Shown: in pieces, positions 54,190 to 63,191 of the stretch
Numbering within the stretch: the first letter of the stretch is position 1
How the letters are laid out: every line of letters begins with the position of its first letter
NCBI GenBank assembly: GCA_001596135.1
Contig: CP014773.1
Location: 3,472,001-3,536,000, forward strand
Length of the DNA: 64,000 bases
Origin: Mucilaginibacter sp. PAMC 26640
GTDB taxonomy: Bacteria; Bacteroidota; Bacteroidia; Sphingobacteriales; Sphingobacteriaceae
Reading direction: 5' to 3'
Translations under genes and position numbers: made by a program
The notes under the pieces: model-generated
Seen by the model: the letters and a program-made list of their open reading frames with translations, nothing else
What the model was told of the DNA's origin: nothing
The model's database searches: none

Positions 54190-54556
54190 AAACTTGTAAA
54201 GCTTGATTAATAGCTGATTTTAAGGTGGTTGGGTTGAAAGGCTTGTGTATATAAGCCTCTACTTTAAAGGGCATTTTGGCAACTTGTTCTTCTAAATCAT
54301 GCGCGGCTGAAAGCATGATAACGGGAATATTTCTGTAGAAACCACTGATTTTAACGTTTTTAATGAAGGATTGCCCATCAAAGTAAGGCATTTGTAAATC
54401 CGAGATGATCAACTTTGGCATATTGCCGTCTTCTAACCAGCTAAATGCTTCGATACCGTTGTTCTTAACAATAATTTCATAGTCCTTGGATAAGATGAAA
54501 TTCAGTAATTTCAAAATACTCAAATCATCATCCACAATAAGTAGCGTTTTCTTCAT
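54170..54556 (-). CDS. Stand-alone response-regulator receiver
   Basis: 128 residues, receiver domain only. The acidic triad D9-D10-D11, phospho-acceptor D53 (IISDLQMP), S83 in MLSAA and K105 in HKPF are all present, so it can be phosphorylated. There is no output domain. It opens the exopolysaccharide operon and overlaps the sugar-transferase gene by 20 bases, so it probably signals to that operon's proteins; the partner kinase is not in the window. Confidence 0.93.
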   Translation of the reverse strand: MKKTLLIVDDDLSILKLLNFILSKDYEIIVKNNGIEAFSWLEDGNMPKLIISDLQMPYFDGQSFIKNVKISGFYRNIPVIMLSAAHDLEEQVAKMPFKVEAYIHKPFNPTTLKSAINQALQVYDASDN

Positions 54557-54838
54557 GCCGAAATTGTCGTAGTTACTGCTATAAATATGATACTTTTAAA
54601 TCAAAATATGCTAAAAAATTAATCTAAAAGCGATATTGGTACAAATTAAATCAATGTAAAATATTTATCCCATAACTTAAATGCCTTGTTTTATATCGCT
54701 TATATTTTTTATTAAAAGTAGATTAAAAAATTCGATTGTAGATTTTCATCAAATTGATAAAAGGTAAAATGTTGGTAAATTATGCTCATGTGGATTATTT
54801 AAACAGATATATTCGGCTCGGTTTACCCGTAATTAACA
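54557..54838. other. Divergent promoter region, exopolysaccharide operon versus gluconokinase
   Basis: 282 very AT-rich bases. It must contain the promoters of both divergent units, but I see no clean TAnnTTTG match at a suitable distance from either start, so these promoters may use other signals. Confidence 0.5.
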
Positions 54839-56350
54839 ATGGTAGAAATAAATTCTAAACAATATTTTATCGGAATTGATTTAGGCACTGGAAGCGCTAA
54901 AGCGGTGTGTGTTGACGAGGATGGGAAAATAATTGCCACTTCCCAGTATCATTATCCAACCATTAATCCTCAGCCAACTGTGAGCGAACAAAACCCTGAA
55001 TCTATATGGGATGCGTTTGTGAATTGCCTTAATGAGGTGCTGGGCGAATTGAATTCAGCCCCCTCGTCGATAAGTTTCAGCAGTGCCATGCACAGCATAA
55101 TGCCGGCTGATGCAAAGGGAACTGCCCTTGCAAATGCAATGCTTTGGGCGGATTCCCGGAGTGCAGGTATAGCGGCCGGGCTAAGGGCATCAAGCGAAGG
55201 GGAGGCCATTTACAAGCATACTGGTACGGCAATTTATGCCATGTCTCCTCTTTGCAAAATAATTTGGTTAAAGCAAAATAAGCCGAATTTATTTACTGAA
55301 GCAGTTAAGTTCATATCTATCAAAGAATACATCTGGTTTAAACTTTTTGGCGTATTTGAAGTGGATCATTCTGTGGCGTCCGCCACTGGTATGCTGGATA
55401 TTATTGCTTTAGAATGGTATCAGCCATCACTTGAATTAGCAGGTATAGATAGCGGCCACCTTTCTTCGCCGGTAAGCACTACCCATCTGCGCTTTTTAAC
55501 GATGGAGAATCCGATGTTTCCGGCTCTGCCAATCACAACGGCATTCGTTATCGGTGCCACCGACGGTTGCTGCGCTAATTTGGGCGGTAACGCCATCAGA
55601 CCGGGCGTTGCGGCTTTAACCATTGGCACCAGTGGAGCAGTTAGAGTTGGGCGCAGTAACCCCGTTTATAACTATAAAGCAATGACGTTTAACTATTTGC
55701 TGAACCGAAATACTTATATCTGCGGCGGTGCTGTTAATAATGGGGGCGCGGCGGTTGACTGGCTACTGAAAAGCTTTTTGAAAACAAACACAGTAGATGA
55801 CGATGCTTATAAGAGATTATTTGAACAGATAGAGGCCGTTGAGGCTGGCAGTAATGGCTTGCTATTTCTGCCTTATTTGTATGCCGAAAGAGCCCCGATC
55901 TGGGATGCGAGTAGCTCCGGTGCATTTCTTGGGATCAATTTTAAACACCAGCAGCAGCACTTTTTGAGGGCCGCCCTTGAAGGAATTTGCTTTGCGCTGT
56001 ATGATGTACTTCAGGCTGTAGAGGGATCGTCTGAGCCGGTTAGTGAGATTGTGGTGAGCGGTGGATTTATTTCTTCGCCAGTTTGGGTGCAAATATTAGC
56101 CGATATAACAGGTAAAAAGCTGGTGCTTTTACAAAGCGGCGACTCGTCTGCAATAGGCGCCGTTTACCTGGGTATGGAAGCCCTGGGGGTTGATATAGCA
56201 CCTGTGTTAAAAGCGGAAAGCGAATCGCAAACGGTAGTGGAACCAAATGCAGCGCGCCATAAAACTTACAGTGCATTGTTTCCGATTTATAAAAAACTAT
56301 ACGACGATTTAAAAGATAGCATGCACCAGCTAAAACTACTGGACTTATAA
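54839..56350 (+). CDS. gntK: Gluconokinase-like FGGY carbohydrate kinase
   Basis: 503 residues. ATP-dependent sugar kinase of the FGGY fold. The N-terminal ATP site YFIGIDLGTGSAKAVCVDEDG (~9-30), the MLWADSRS segment (~101-108), the VIGATDGCCANLGGN turn (~240) and ALTIGTSGAVRVG (~261) identify the gluconate kinase branch; the C-terminal half has the EIVVSGGFISSPVWVQILADITGK block (~403). It likely feeds gluconate into the pentose phosphate pathway. It stands alone, without a gluconate permease. Its penultimate codon TTA (56345-56347) is read on the other strand as the stop of the convergent gene. Confidence 0.85.
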   Translation: MVEINSKQYFIGIDLGTGSAKAVCVDEDGKIIATSQYHYPTINPQPTVSEQNPESIWDAFVNCLNEVLGELNSAPSSISFSSAMHSIMPADAKGTALANAMLWADSRSAGIAAGLRASSEGEAIYKHTGTAIYAMSPLCKIIWLKQNKPNLFTEAVKFISIKEYIWFKLFGVFEVDHSVASATGMLDIIALEWYQPSLELAGIDSGHLSSPVSTTHLRFLTMENPMFPALPITTAFVIGATDGCCANLGGNAIRPGVAALTIGTSGAVRVGRSNPVYNYKAMTFNYLLNRNTYICGGAVNNGGAAVDWLLKSFLKTNTVDDDAYKRLFEQIEAVEAGSNGLLFLPYLYAERAPIWDASSSGAFLGINFKHQQQHFLRAALEGICFALYDVLQAVEGSSEPVSEIVVSGGFISSPVWVQILADITGKKLVLLQSGDSSAIGAVYLGMEALGVDIAPVLKAESESQTVVEPNAARHKTYSALFPIYKKLYDDLKDSMHQLKLLDL

Positions 56351-56749
56351 AATCATTACACCAGGTTTGTTCACTACGGGTAATTTGATAAAATTACTAT
56401 CGACGATGCTTTCTGGCAAAAAGATAAATTTTTTATCGAAGATATCTTTACCGATATAGTAGCTAAGCCAATATTCGTTATTTAAGCCAAACGTGGCCTC
56501 ATCAATGGGTTCTATCAATTTAAACGAATTAGCAGGGATTAAGGGGAAAGCATGTCGAAGTACGGAAGTTTTTACCTGCTCACCGTCTTTTTCACCATAG
56601 CCTTTTGAGGTGATCAAAACAGTTTCCAACGGTGCATTTGTCAGATTTATAAGGTACACGTACCAAATTTTGCTCTCAACGGTCTCGCTCTCCAGCGCAA
56701 CGGCTATGCCTATATCTTTTACCACGTTTACAGGGATATCTTTTATCAT
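56345..56749 (-). CDS. Conserved hypothetical protein
   Basis: 134 residues with alternating hydrophobic strands and no signal peptide or membrane helix: DIPVNVVKDIGIAVALE, IWYVYLINLTNAPLETVLITSKGYG and EYWLSYYIGKDIFDKKFIFLP. The overall look is an all-beta (immunoglobulin-like) domain. The function is unknown. It lies downstream of topA in the same direction and ends in the tail of the gluconokinase gene (6-base overlap). Confidence 0.78.
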   Translation of the reverse strand: MIKDIPVNVVKDIGIAVALESETVESKIWYVYLINLTNAPLETVLITSKGYGEKDGEQVKTSVLRHAFPLIPANSFKLIEPIDEATFGLNNEYWLSYYIGKDIFDKKFIFLPESIVDSNFIKLPVVNKPGVMIL

Positions 56750-56779
56750 TTTGCGTTAGTTGTAAAGCCTTCTATTTAT

Positions 56780-56835
56780 AAAAGGTTGTAAAAGTTGATG
56801 AGTGGATTAACACAACACCATTTTCACAACCTTTT
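56780..56835 (-). terminator. Possible weak terminator or attenuator after topA
   Basis: AAAAGGTTGT (56780-56789) is matched by ACAACCTTTT (56826-56835), a perfect 10-bp inverted repeat with a 36-base spacer and short flanking A/T pairs. It lies after the topA stop. The long loop makes a classic terminator doubtful. Confidence 0.35.
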
Positions 56836-56851
56836 AAACGCTCTTAATTAA

Positions 56852-59260
56852 TTATTTCTTCTTTACTGCAGCTTTCTTTTTTGCGGGTGCTTTTTTTGCA
56901 GCAGGCTTTGCCGCTGGTTTTGCCGCCGCTGCGGATTTGCCAAACCTACCTTTTTTAGCATCTTTCGGTGCTGCATCTGCCAGGACTTTGCACTCATCGA
57001 AAGTTAGCGTAAGCGGATCTTTATCTTTTGGAATTTTAACATTCAGCTTGCCAAATTCAATGTAAGGCCCCCATCTGCCGTTCAAAACTTTTACCGTTTC
57101 ATCTTCGGCGAATGCTTTAATCAGCTTTTCTGCATCTTTTTTGCGTTTGGCCTCTATCAGTTCTATAGCTTGCTCTTCGGTCACGTCAAGCGGGTCTATT
57201 TCTTTTGGCAGCGATACAAACGCACTGTTGTGGCTAATATATGGCCCAAAACGGCCAATGGCTACCTTCATTATCTTACCTTCGTATTCGCCAACAACTT
57301 TTGGAAGTTTAAATAACTCCAGAGCTTCTTCTAAACTTATGGTTTCAATGCTCTGGCCCGTGCGCAAGCTTGCATAAGCAGGCTTTTCTTCATTTTCGTC
57401 AGATGCACTCTCGCCTAATTGTACAAAGGGGCCATAACGGCCAATTCTAACCGACATTTTTTTGCCGTTTTCGGGATGTACCCCAAGTTCGCGTTCGCCG
57501 GTTGCTTTATCTGCAGTTTCTATAGTGCTTTGTACATCTTTATGGAAAGGGTCATAAAAGATGCGGATCATCTTAGTCCAATCCTGCAGTCCTTGTGCAA
57601 TCTCATCAAACTGCTTTTCTACGTTTGCCGTAAAATGAAAATCAACGATGCCCTGGAAGTGCTGAACTAAAAAGTCGTTTACCACCGCACCGATATCGGT
57701 AGGGAACAATTTGCCGCGTTCTGCGCCGGTGTTTTCACTTTTTTCCTCTTTAGTAATGTTTTCTTTCTTCAGCGTAAGCACCCTGAAATTTCTTACCCGT
57801 CCTTCACGCTCTTCTTTAACCACATAGCCGCGGTTTTGAATAGTGGAGATGGTAGGAGCGTAGGTGGATGGCCGGCCAATGCCTAACTCTTCGAGTTTCT
57901 TCACCAAACTTGCCTCTGTGTAGCGGGCAGGTGGGCGCGAGAAACGTTCAGTGGCGGTCATTTCCTGCAAATCCAGTACCTGCCCTTTTGTTAAAGGCGG
58001 CAAAATCGCGTTCTCGCCATCTGCGGTCTGGTTATCTTCTTCATCATCGCTGCTTTCCAGGTAAACTTTCAGGAAACCATCAAACTTCATTACTTCGCCG
58101 TTGGCGGTAAGTTCTTCTTTACGCGTTGATATACTGATCTTTGCAACGGTTTTCTCAAACTGTGCTTCGCTCATCTGCGATGCGATAGCACGTTTCCAGA
58201 TCAGTTCGTAAAGGCGTTTTTCGTTAGATTCGCCATCGATGGTATGGTTATTAAAGTACGTTGGGCGAATAGCCTCATGCGCTTCCTGTGCACTTGCATT
58301 TTTAGTTTTATACTTGCGCGATTGATGATACTTACTACCGTATGCCGATACGATCTCACTCTCGGCCGCTGCAATAGCGGTATCAGAAAGGTTTACCGAA
58401 TCGGTACGCATATAGGTTATGTAACCGGCTTCGTACAAACGCTGCGCCACCTGCATCGTTCGCGCAACCGAGTAACCCAACTTACGGCTGGCTTCCTGTT
58501 GCAATGTTGATGTGGTGAATGGTGCTGCAGGAGAACGTTTGGTTGGCCTGGTATCTAAAGATTTAATATCAAAGATAGCTTTGGCGCAGTCCTGCAAAAA
58601 CTTTTCGGCATCTTCCTGTTTGCTGTAGCGCTCGGCCAGATCCGCCTTGAATGCATTCCTGCCTGTGCCGAAGATGGCAACTATTTTAAAAGCAGCTTCA
58701 CTTTTAAATCTATTGATCTCCCTTTCGCGGTCAACAATTAAGCGTACGGCCACAGATTGCACTCGACCTGCAGAAAGAGACGGCTTAACCTTTTTCCACA
58801 ATACGGGAGAAAGTTCAAAACCTACTAAGCGGTCTAAAACCCGGCGGGCCTGCTGTGCATTTACCAGGTTATAATCTATTTTTCGTGGATTATCTATAGC
58901 GCGTAAAATGGCTGGTTTGGTGATCTCGTGAAAAACGATGCGTTTAGTGCTGGCATCTTTTAAACCTAAAGTATCAAACAAGTGCCAGGAAATAGCCTCA
59001 CCCTCGCGGTCCTCATCGGAAGCGAGCCATACCATGTCGGCTTCTTTAGCTAGCTTCTTTAACTCGCTCACCACCTGCTTTTTATCGGCAGGCACTTCAT
59101 ATCTTTGCGCAAAGTTGTTAGCTACATCTATGGCATCTTCAGACTTAACTAAATCGCGGATATGGCCGTAACTCGATTTTACGGTGAAATCTTTACCGAG
59201 GTATCCTTCTATGGTCTTGGCTTTCGCCGGTGATTCAACTATAAGTAGATTTTTGGCCAT
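56852..59260 (-). CDS. topA: DNA topoisomerase I with basic tail
   Basis: 802 residues. Type IA topoisomerase that relaxes negative supercoils. The Toprim domain opens KNLLIVESPAKAKTIEGYLG (~3-22) and includes DEDREGEAISWHL (~98). The active-site Tyr lies in GYITYMRTDSVNLS (~283). The C-terminal topo_C repeats (~590-765) carry VRIGRYGPFVQ, VAIGRFGPYIS and LNGRWGPYIE rather than zinc fingers. The last ~35 residues are almost only K, A and P. I chose the ATG at 59260 (MAKNLL); an ATG ten codons earlier adds only FSLQKTKYL. Confidence 0.95.
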   Translation of the reverse strand: MAKNLLIVESPAKAKTIEGYLGKDFTVKSSYGHIRDLVKSEDAIDVANNFAQRYEVPADKKQVVSELKKLAKEADMVWLASDEDREGEAISWHLFDTLGLKDASTKRIVFHEITKPAILRAIDNPRKIDYNLVNAQQARRVLDRLVGFELSPVLWKKVKPSLSAGRVQSVAVRLIVDREREINRFKSEAAFKIVAIFGTGRNAFKADLAERYSKQEDAEKFLQDCAKAIFDIKSLDTRPTKRSPAAPFTTSTLQQEASRKLGYSVARTMQVAQRLYEAGYITYMRTDSVNLSDTAIAAAESEIVSAYGSKYHQSRKYKTKNASAQEAHEAIRPTYFNNHTIDGESNEKRLYELIWKRAIASQMSEAQFEKTVAKISISTRKEELTANGEVMKFDGFLKVYLESSDDEEDNQTADGENAILPPLTKGQVLDLQEMTATERFSRPPARYTEASLVKKLEELGIGRPSTYAPTISTIQNRGYVVKEEREGRVRNFRVLTLKKENITKEEKSENTGAERGKLFPTDIGAVVNDFLVQHFQGIVDFHFTANVEKQFDEIAQGLQDWTKMIRIFYDPFHKDVQSTIETADKATGERELGVHPENGKKMSVRIGRYGPFVQLGESASDENEEKPAYASLRTGQSIETISLEEALELFKLPKVVGEYEGKIMKVAIGRFGPYISHNSAFVSLPKEIDPLDVTEEQAIELIEAKRKKDAEKLIKAFAEDETVKVLNGRWGPYIEFGKLNVKIPKDKDPLTLTFDECKVLADAAPKDAKKGRFGKSAAAAKPAAKPAAKKAPAKKKAAVKKK

Positions 59261-59432
59261 TAAGTACTTTGTTTTTTGCAAAGAAAACATAAAATGCGGT
59301 AGAAACGCAAATTGTTTTCGGTTGAGACGGGAAATGTTGGCAAGTTTGGAGCCCTTGGAAAGGTTGTCAAAGTTATAAAATCACCAAACTGACCTAAAAC
59401 TTCTTAGCCCGATGACCATTTGAACCCTGTAA

Positions 59433-60521
59433 TTAAATCAGAAACCCGCCGCCCAGCAGATCATTGCCTTCATAAAAAACAGCCGACTGGCCAGGAGCAA
59501 TGCCCGATACCATATGATCGAATGAAACCTTCATGTGGTCGCTGATCTGTACAATCTTACTTTCCGTACCTGCATCCTTATACCGGATCTTAGTAACTGC
59601 TTCGATCGGCTCAGGGATGCTCGCGTATTTAACAAGATTGAGGTTACGTACCCAGGCTTCTTTCTTTTCCAGTTCTTCCGGCGTACCCAATACAACCGTA
59701 TTGGTATCTGGCTGTATCTGCGTTACAAACATAGGTTTGCCTAATGCGATACCTAAGCCTTTGCGCTGGCCAATAGTATAGAAGGGGTAACCCTGGTGCT
59801 TACCTACGATGGTGCCATCAGTAAGTACAAAGTTGCCGGGGCCAACACGTTCGTCCAGGTCTTCCACCTTGTGGCGCAGGAATGATCGGTAATCGTTATC
59901 CGGCACAAAGCAGATCTCATAGCTTTCGCTTTTGCCAGCCAGTTCCAGCTGACCCATATCAACAGCCATCTGTCTAATATCGGGTTTGGAAAAACTACCT
60001 AATGGGAATTTGGTACGCGCTAAATTCTTTTGCGATACCCCCCAAAGTACATAAGATTGATCTTTATTTTCGTCTTTACCTTTTGAAATTACGTAGCGGC
60101 CACTATCCTGTAAACGGATATTGGCGTAATGCCCGGTGGCAATGAATTCACAATCCAGTTTATCAGCACGTTTCAACAAGGCCTCCCATTTGATGTGGGT
60201 GTTGCACAAAACACAGGGGTTTGGAGTGCGCCCGGCCAGGTATTCATCAACAAAATTGTCGATCACAAAATCGCCAAACTCGTTACGGATGTCAAGGATG
60301 TAATGCGGGAAACCATAACCAACAGCTAACGCACGCGCATCGTTGATGCTATCCAGGCTGCAGCAACCGGTTTCTTTAGAACTGCCGCCGGAAGAGGCAT
60401 AGTCCCATGTTTTCATGGTAAGGCCTATAACTTCGTAGCCCTGCTCGTGCAGCATCACTGCCGCTACCGAACTGTCAACTCCGCCGCTCATGGCCACTAA
60501 TATTCTTCCGTGCTTACTCAT
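59433..60521 (-). CDS. mnmA: tRNA 2-thiouridylase
   Basis: 362 residues. Puts sulfur on the wobble uridine of tRNAs for Lys, Glu and Gln. The PP-loop ATP site AMSGGVDSSVAAVM lies at ~8-21; the two catalytic cysteines are in NPCVLCNTHIKW (~103) and YEICFVPD (~203). The DQSYVLWGVSQ motif (~153) and the C-terminal beta-barrel domain are present. A -7 box ends eight bases before the ATG. Monocistronic. Confidence 0.96.
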   Translation of the reverse strand: MSKHGRILVAMSGGVDSSVAAVMLHEQGYEVIGLTMKTWDYASSGGSSKETGCCSLDSINDARALAVGYGFPHYILDIRNEFGDFVIDNFVDEYLAGRTPNPCVLCNTHIKWEALLKRADKLDCEFIATGHYANIRLQDSGRYVISKGKDENKDQSYVLWGVSQKNLARTKFPLGSFSKPDIRQMAVDMGQLELAGKSESYEICFVPDNDYRSFLRHKVEDLDERVGPGNFVLTDGTIVGKHQGYPFYTIGQRKGLGIALGKPMFVTQIQPDTNTVVLGTPEELEKKEAWVRNLNLVKYASIPEPIEAVTKIRYKDAGTESKIVQISDHMKVSFDHMVSGIAPGQSAVFYEGNDLLGGGFLI

Positions 60522-60529
60522 ATTGGGTG

Positions 60530-60537
60530 CAAAGATA
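60530..60537 (-). promoter_or_regulatory. Bacteroidota -7 box for mnmA
   Basis: The minus strand reads TATCTTTG, matching TAnnTTTG, eight bases from the mnmA ATG, so the message would be (nearly) leaderless. Confidence 0.5.
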
Positions 60538-60686
60538 AGTCTTTACAGCGGAATATGGTTTAAGCCTGGGTCAGGGGATGGTAAAATAGGTTGGGTGCAT
60601 TTATTGGCAAACAGCAATGCAGACACTGACATTTGGAAAAAGAGCGTGTTGATACAACAGGGAAACATGCCATGTATGAATAAGTA

Positions 60687-61361
60687 CTAGTCGTATTTAT
60701 CAAATATTGGGGTGTCCGCCGGTGTCCACAAACAGGCTTTTTGGCCGCATGCTTTCAAGGCATTGTTTGCCCAGGTATTGCAGGTATAAAATAGGTTATA
60801 CCTGCGTTTGGCTTCGTAAAAAGCATCAAACTCGTTGTAGTTAGCGGTAGTTTTTACATTAATGATATGGCCTGCATTATCCGTTTTAAAGCTTGATTTG
60901 ATGTAGTCTATTAGCCTGGCATACTGTTCTTTACTAATAAGGATCTTTTTGCAGGATGAGCTTTCTATAAGTTCTTTATGGTAAGTAGCGTGAATGGCGG
61001 ACGAACTTAAACCCGTAGCTGCTTTAAAAGCCACACTGAACTTTAATTGCGCCCAGGTAGGGGTGTTGAGGTAAAATCCTTTATCGCCCCAGCCCATACC
61101 CACAAAACTGGCACTGGTATCTTTGCTAACTGTGTTATCAAATCTGATCTCATTGCTCCAATCTATTTGGCTATTGCGTACCGGCACTACCATATCGGTA
61201 TGTACGCCGTTGGTTAAAATGTATATGGTTATATCCTGCGTGGTAACAGGCTCGGCATCAATAGTGATTTTACCTAATACCCAAGCAGAAAGCAGGTAAA
61301 CCGCTATAAAAGCAATTAGACCTAGGCCGACACGTAGCGTGATTTTAAGGAATTTTTTCAT
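60687..61361 (-). CDS. TIGR02117 (DUF2459) family protein
   Basis: 224 residues. One N-terminal membrane helix (~7-29) anchors a periplasmic domain with the family hallmarks ILTNGVHTDMVVPV (~48-61), GMGWGDKGFYLNTPTW (~89-104) and NLFYTCNTWANNAL (~190-203). The conserved Cys-Asn and His suggest an NlpC/P60-like hydrolase fold; that is inference, and the function is not established. It stands alone. Confidence 0.82.
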   Translation of the reverse strand: MKKFLKITLRVGLGLIAFIAVYLLSAWVLGKITIDAEPVTTQDITIYILTNGVHTDMVVPVRNSQIDWSNEIRFDNTVSKDTSASFVGMGWGDKGFYLNTPTWAQLKFSVAFKAATGLSSSAIHATYHKELIESSSCKKILISKEQYARLIDYIKSSFKTDNAGHIINVKTTANYNEFDAFYEAKRRYNLFYTCNTWANNALKACGQKACLWTPADTPIFDKYD

Positions 61362-61505
61362 TTTTTAATTTAGGCCTGGCTGCTGGTGCCATGTAAACAA
61401 GTTAAGGAAACTATTGTGAATATAGTATATTTTACAGTTAAATGGTTAACCGATGCTATCTTTAGGTGCCAATTGCACCCAAGTAAGATCTCAAATTAAA
61501 CTGCT

Positions 61506-61937
61506 ATGCAAGAATATACAACCGATTTACATATCACCCTCCAAAAACCACCCCTTAACTTGCTTTATGCGCTGCAGAAGGGGTCGGGTTCCAATTACGA
61601 GTCGGTACAGCTTCAGCCATCTATGGGTAATGATCTCTATTTTAGTTTAAGTGTAATAGTTAAGGGCACACCGCAAACTCATAATTTGCCAGATTTTCGC
61701 GGGCCATTTGTGCAGGGGCCTGTAAGTGCAAGGTTTATTTATTTGAATATCGGCTCATACGCAGGCGGCAGTGGTTGGAGCGGTCGGCTCAAAATACCGC
61801 TCACAGGGATTACCTGGGCCCAGATACATTTGGGAACGAAACTAGCAACCAGCGTACAAGGTACCGGGAAAAATGGTGCTCCCAACTGCGCTACAGTAAA
61901 GCCTTTTATTGGTTGGAGCATTCACGCAGAAGGCTGA
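61506..61937 (+). CDS. DUF5990 family protein
   Basis: 143 residues, cytoplasmic. Recognised by the family pattern: DLHITLQKPPLNLLYALQKGSG (~7-28), SLSVIVKGTPQTHNLPDFRGPFVQGPVSARFIYLNIGSYAG (~47-87) and WSGRLKIPLTGITW (~92-105). Function unknown. It converges on proA with a 9-base gap and no terminator between them. Confidence 0.82.
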   Translation: MQEYTTDLHITLQKPPLNLLYALQKGSGSNYESVQLQPSMGNDLYFSLSVIVKGTPQTHNLPDFRGPFVQGPVSARFIYLNIGSYAGGSGWSGRLKIPLTGITWAQIHLGTKLATSVQGTGKNGAPNCATVKPFIGWSIHAEG

Positions 61938-61946
61938 CAAGCAGCG

Positions 61947-63191
61947 CTATTTTCGTACCTGTCCGTTTCCTCTGACTATCCATTTATAACTGGTTAATTC
62001 TTCCAGACCCATCGGTCCGCGGGCGTGAAGTTTCTGCGTGCTGATGCCGATTTCGGCCCCGAGGCCAAATTGAGCGCCGTCGGTAAATGCGGTTGAAGCG
62101 TTTACGTACACTGCTGCGGCATCTACGCGGTTTAAAAAGTTTTCAATGTTGACCGGGTCTTCTGAAATAATAGCTTCGCTGTGTTTGGAGCTGTTACTAG
62201 CGATATGATCGAGCGCTTCTTCCTGCGAGCCGACCGTTTTGATAGCCATTTTCATCGAAAGAAATTCGGTACCGAAATGTTCCGGCTCGGCGATGTGCAA
62301 TAAATCGGACGGATAATGGCCGGTTAACACTCGAAAAGACGCTTCATCAGCAAAAATTGTTACCTGCTTTTGGGCCAAAGGTTTCGCTAAAGTGGGGAGA
62401 TCGTTTAAACGGCTAGAATTAATAATTAAACAATCCAGCGCGTTGCAAACGCTTACCCGGCGGGTTTTGGCGTTATCTATTATGGCTGTTGCTTTCTCCA
62501 GATCACCTGTTATATCAAGGTAGGTATGCACGATGCCTGCACCGGTTTCTATAACGGGCACTTTACTATTCGCCCGCACATAGTTGATCAAACCCTGGCT
62601 GCCGCGGGGGATCAGTACATCTACAAAACCAACGGCATTGAGCAGTGCTTCTGTTGCTTCGCGCTCAACAGGCAGCAGGGTAGTGGCAGCTACGTCGATC
62701 TCGTGTGCAATAAGTACAGCATGGATCACTTTCATGATGGCCCTGTTGGAATGATCTGCATCGCTGCCGCCTTTAAGAATACTTATATTTCCTGTTTTAA
62801 AGCACAGTGCAAACACATCAAAAGTCACGTTTGCCCTGGCTTCGTATATTACGCCCACAACACCTAATGGTACACGTACTTTTGAGATCTTCAGGCCATT
62901 AGGCATCGTTCTATCAGATAGTACGGCACCAAGCGGACTGCTCAGCCCGGCAACAGTTTTTATGTCGCTGGCAATAGCATTGATTCGATCTGCCGTGAGG
63001 GCAAGCCGGTCATATTTGGCATCTGCGGCATCCATGCGCTCGAGGTCCTTTTTATTTTCTTGCAGCAGGTAATCCGTTTGCTCAACAGCCGCTTTAGCAA
63101 CATCCAGCAAAATAGCATTGACAGCGGAAGGAGAGAGGTTTAGCTTTCTGGCGGCAGTAACTGCGTTTTCAAAATATGATGTATAATCCAT
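61947..63191 (-). CDS. proA: Gamma-glutamyl phosphate reductase
   Basis: 414 residues. NADPH-dependent reduction of gamma-glutamyl phosphate to glutamate semialdehyde in proline synthesis. The aldehyde-dehydrogenase fold shows [22 protein letters not shown] (~105-126), [13 protein letters not shown] (~139), [17 protein letters not shown] (~186) and the active-site Cys in [13 protein letters not shown] (~249). Its ATG follows the proB stop directly, so the two form one operon. Confidence 0.96.
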   Translation of the reverse strand: MDYTSYFENAVTAARKLNLSPSAVNAILLDVAKAAVEQTDYLLQENKKDLERMDAADAKYDRLALTADRINAIASDIKTVAGLSSPLGAVLSDRTMPNGLKISKVRVPLGVVGVIYEARANVTFDVFALCFKTGNISILKGGSDADHSNRAIMKVIHAVLIAHEIDVAATTLLPVEREATEALLNAVGFVDVLIPRGSQGLINYVRANSKVPVIETGAGIVHTYLDITGDLEKATAIIDNAKTRRVSVCNALDCLIINSSRLNDLPTLAKPLAQKQVTIFADEASFRVLTGHYPSDLLHIAEPEHFGTEFLSMKMAIKTVGSQEEALDHIASNSSKHSEAIISEDPVNIENFLNRVDAAAVYVNASTAFTDGAQFGLGAEIGISTQKLHARGPMGLEELTSYKWIVRGNGQVRK

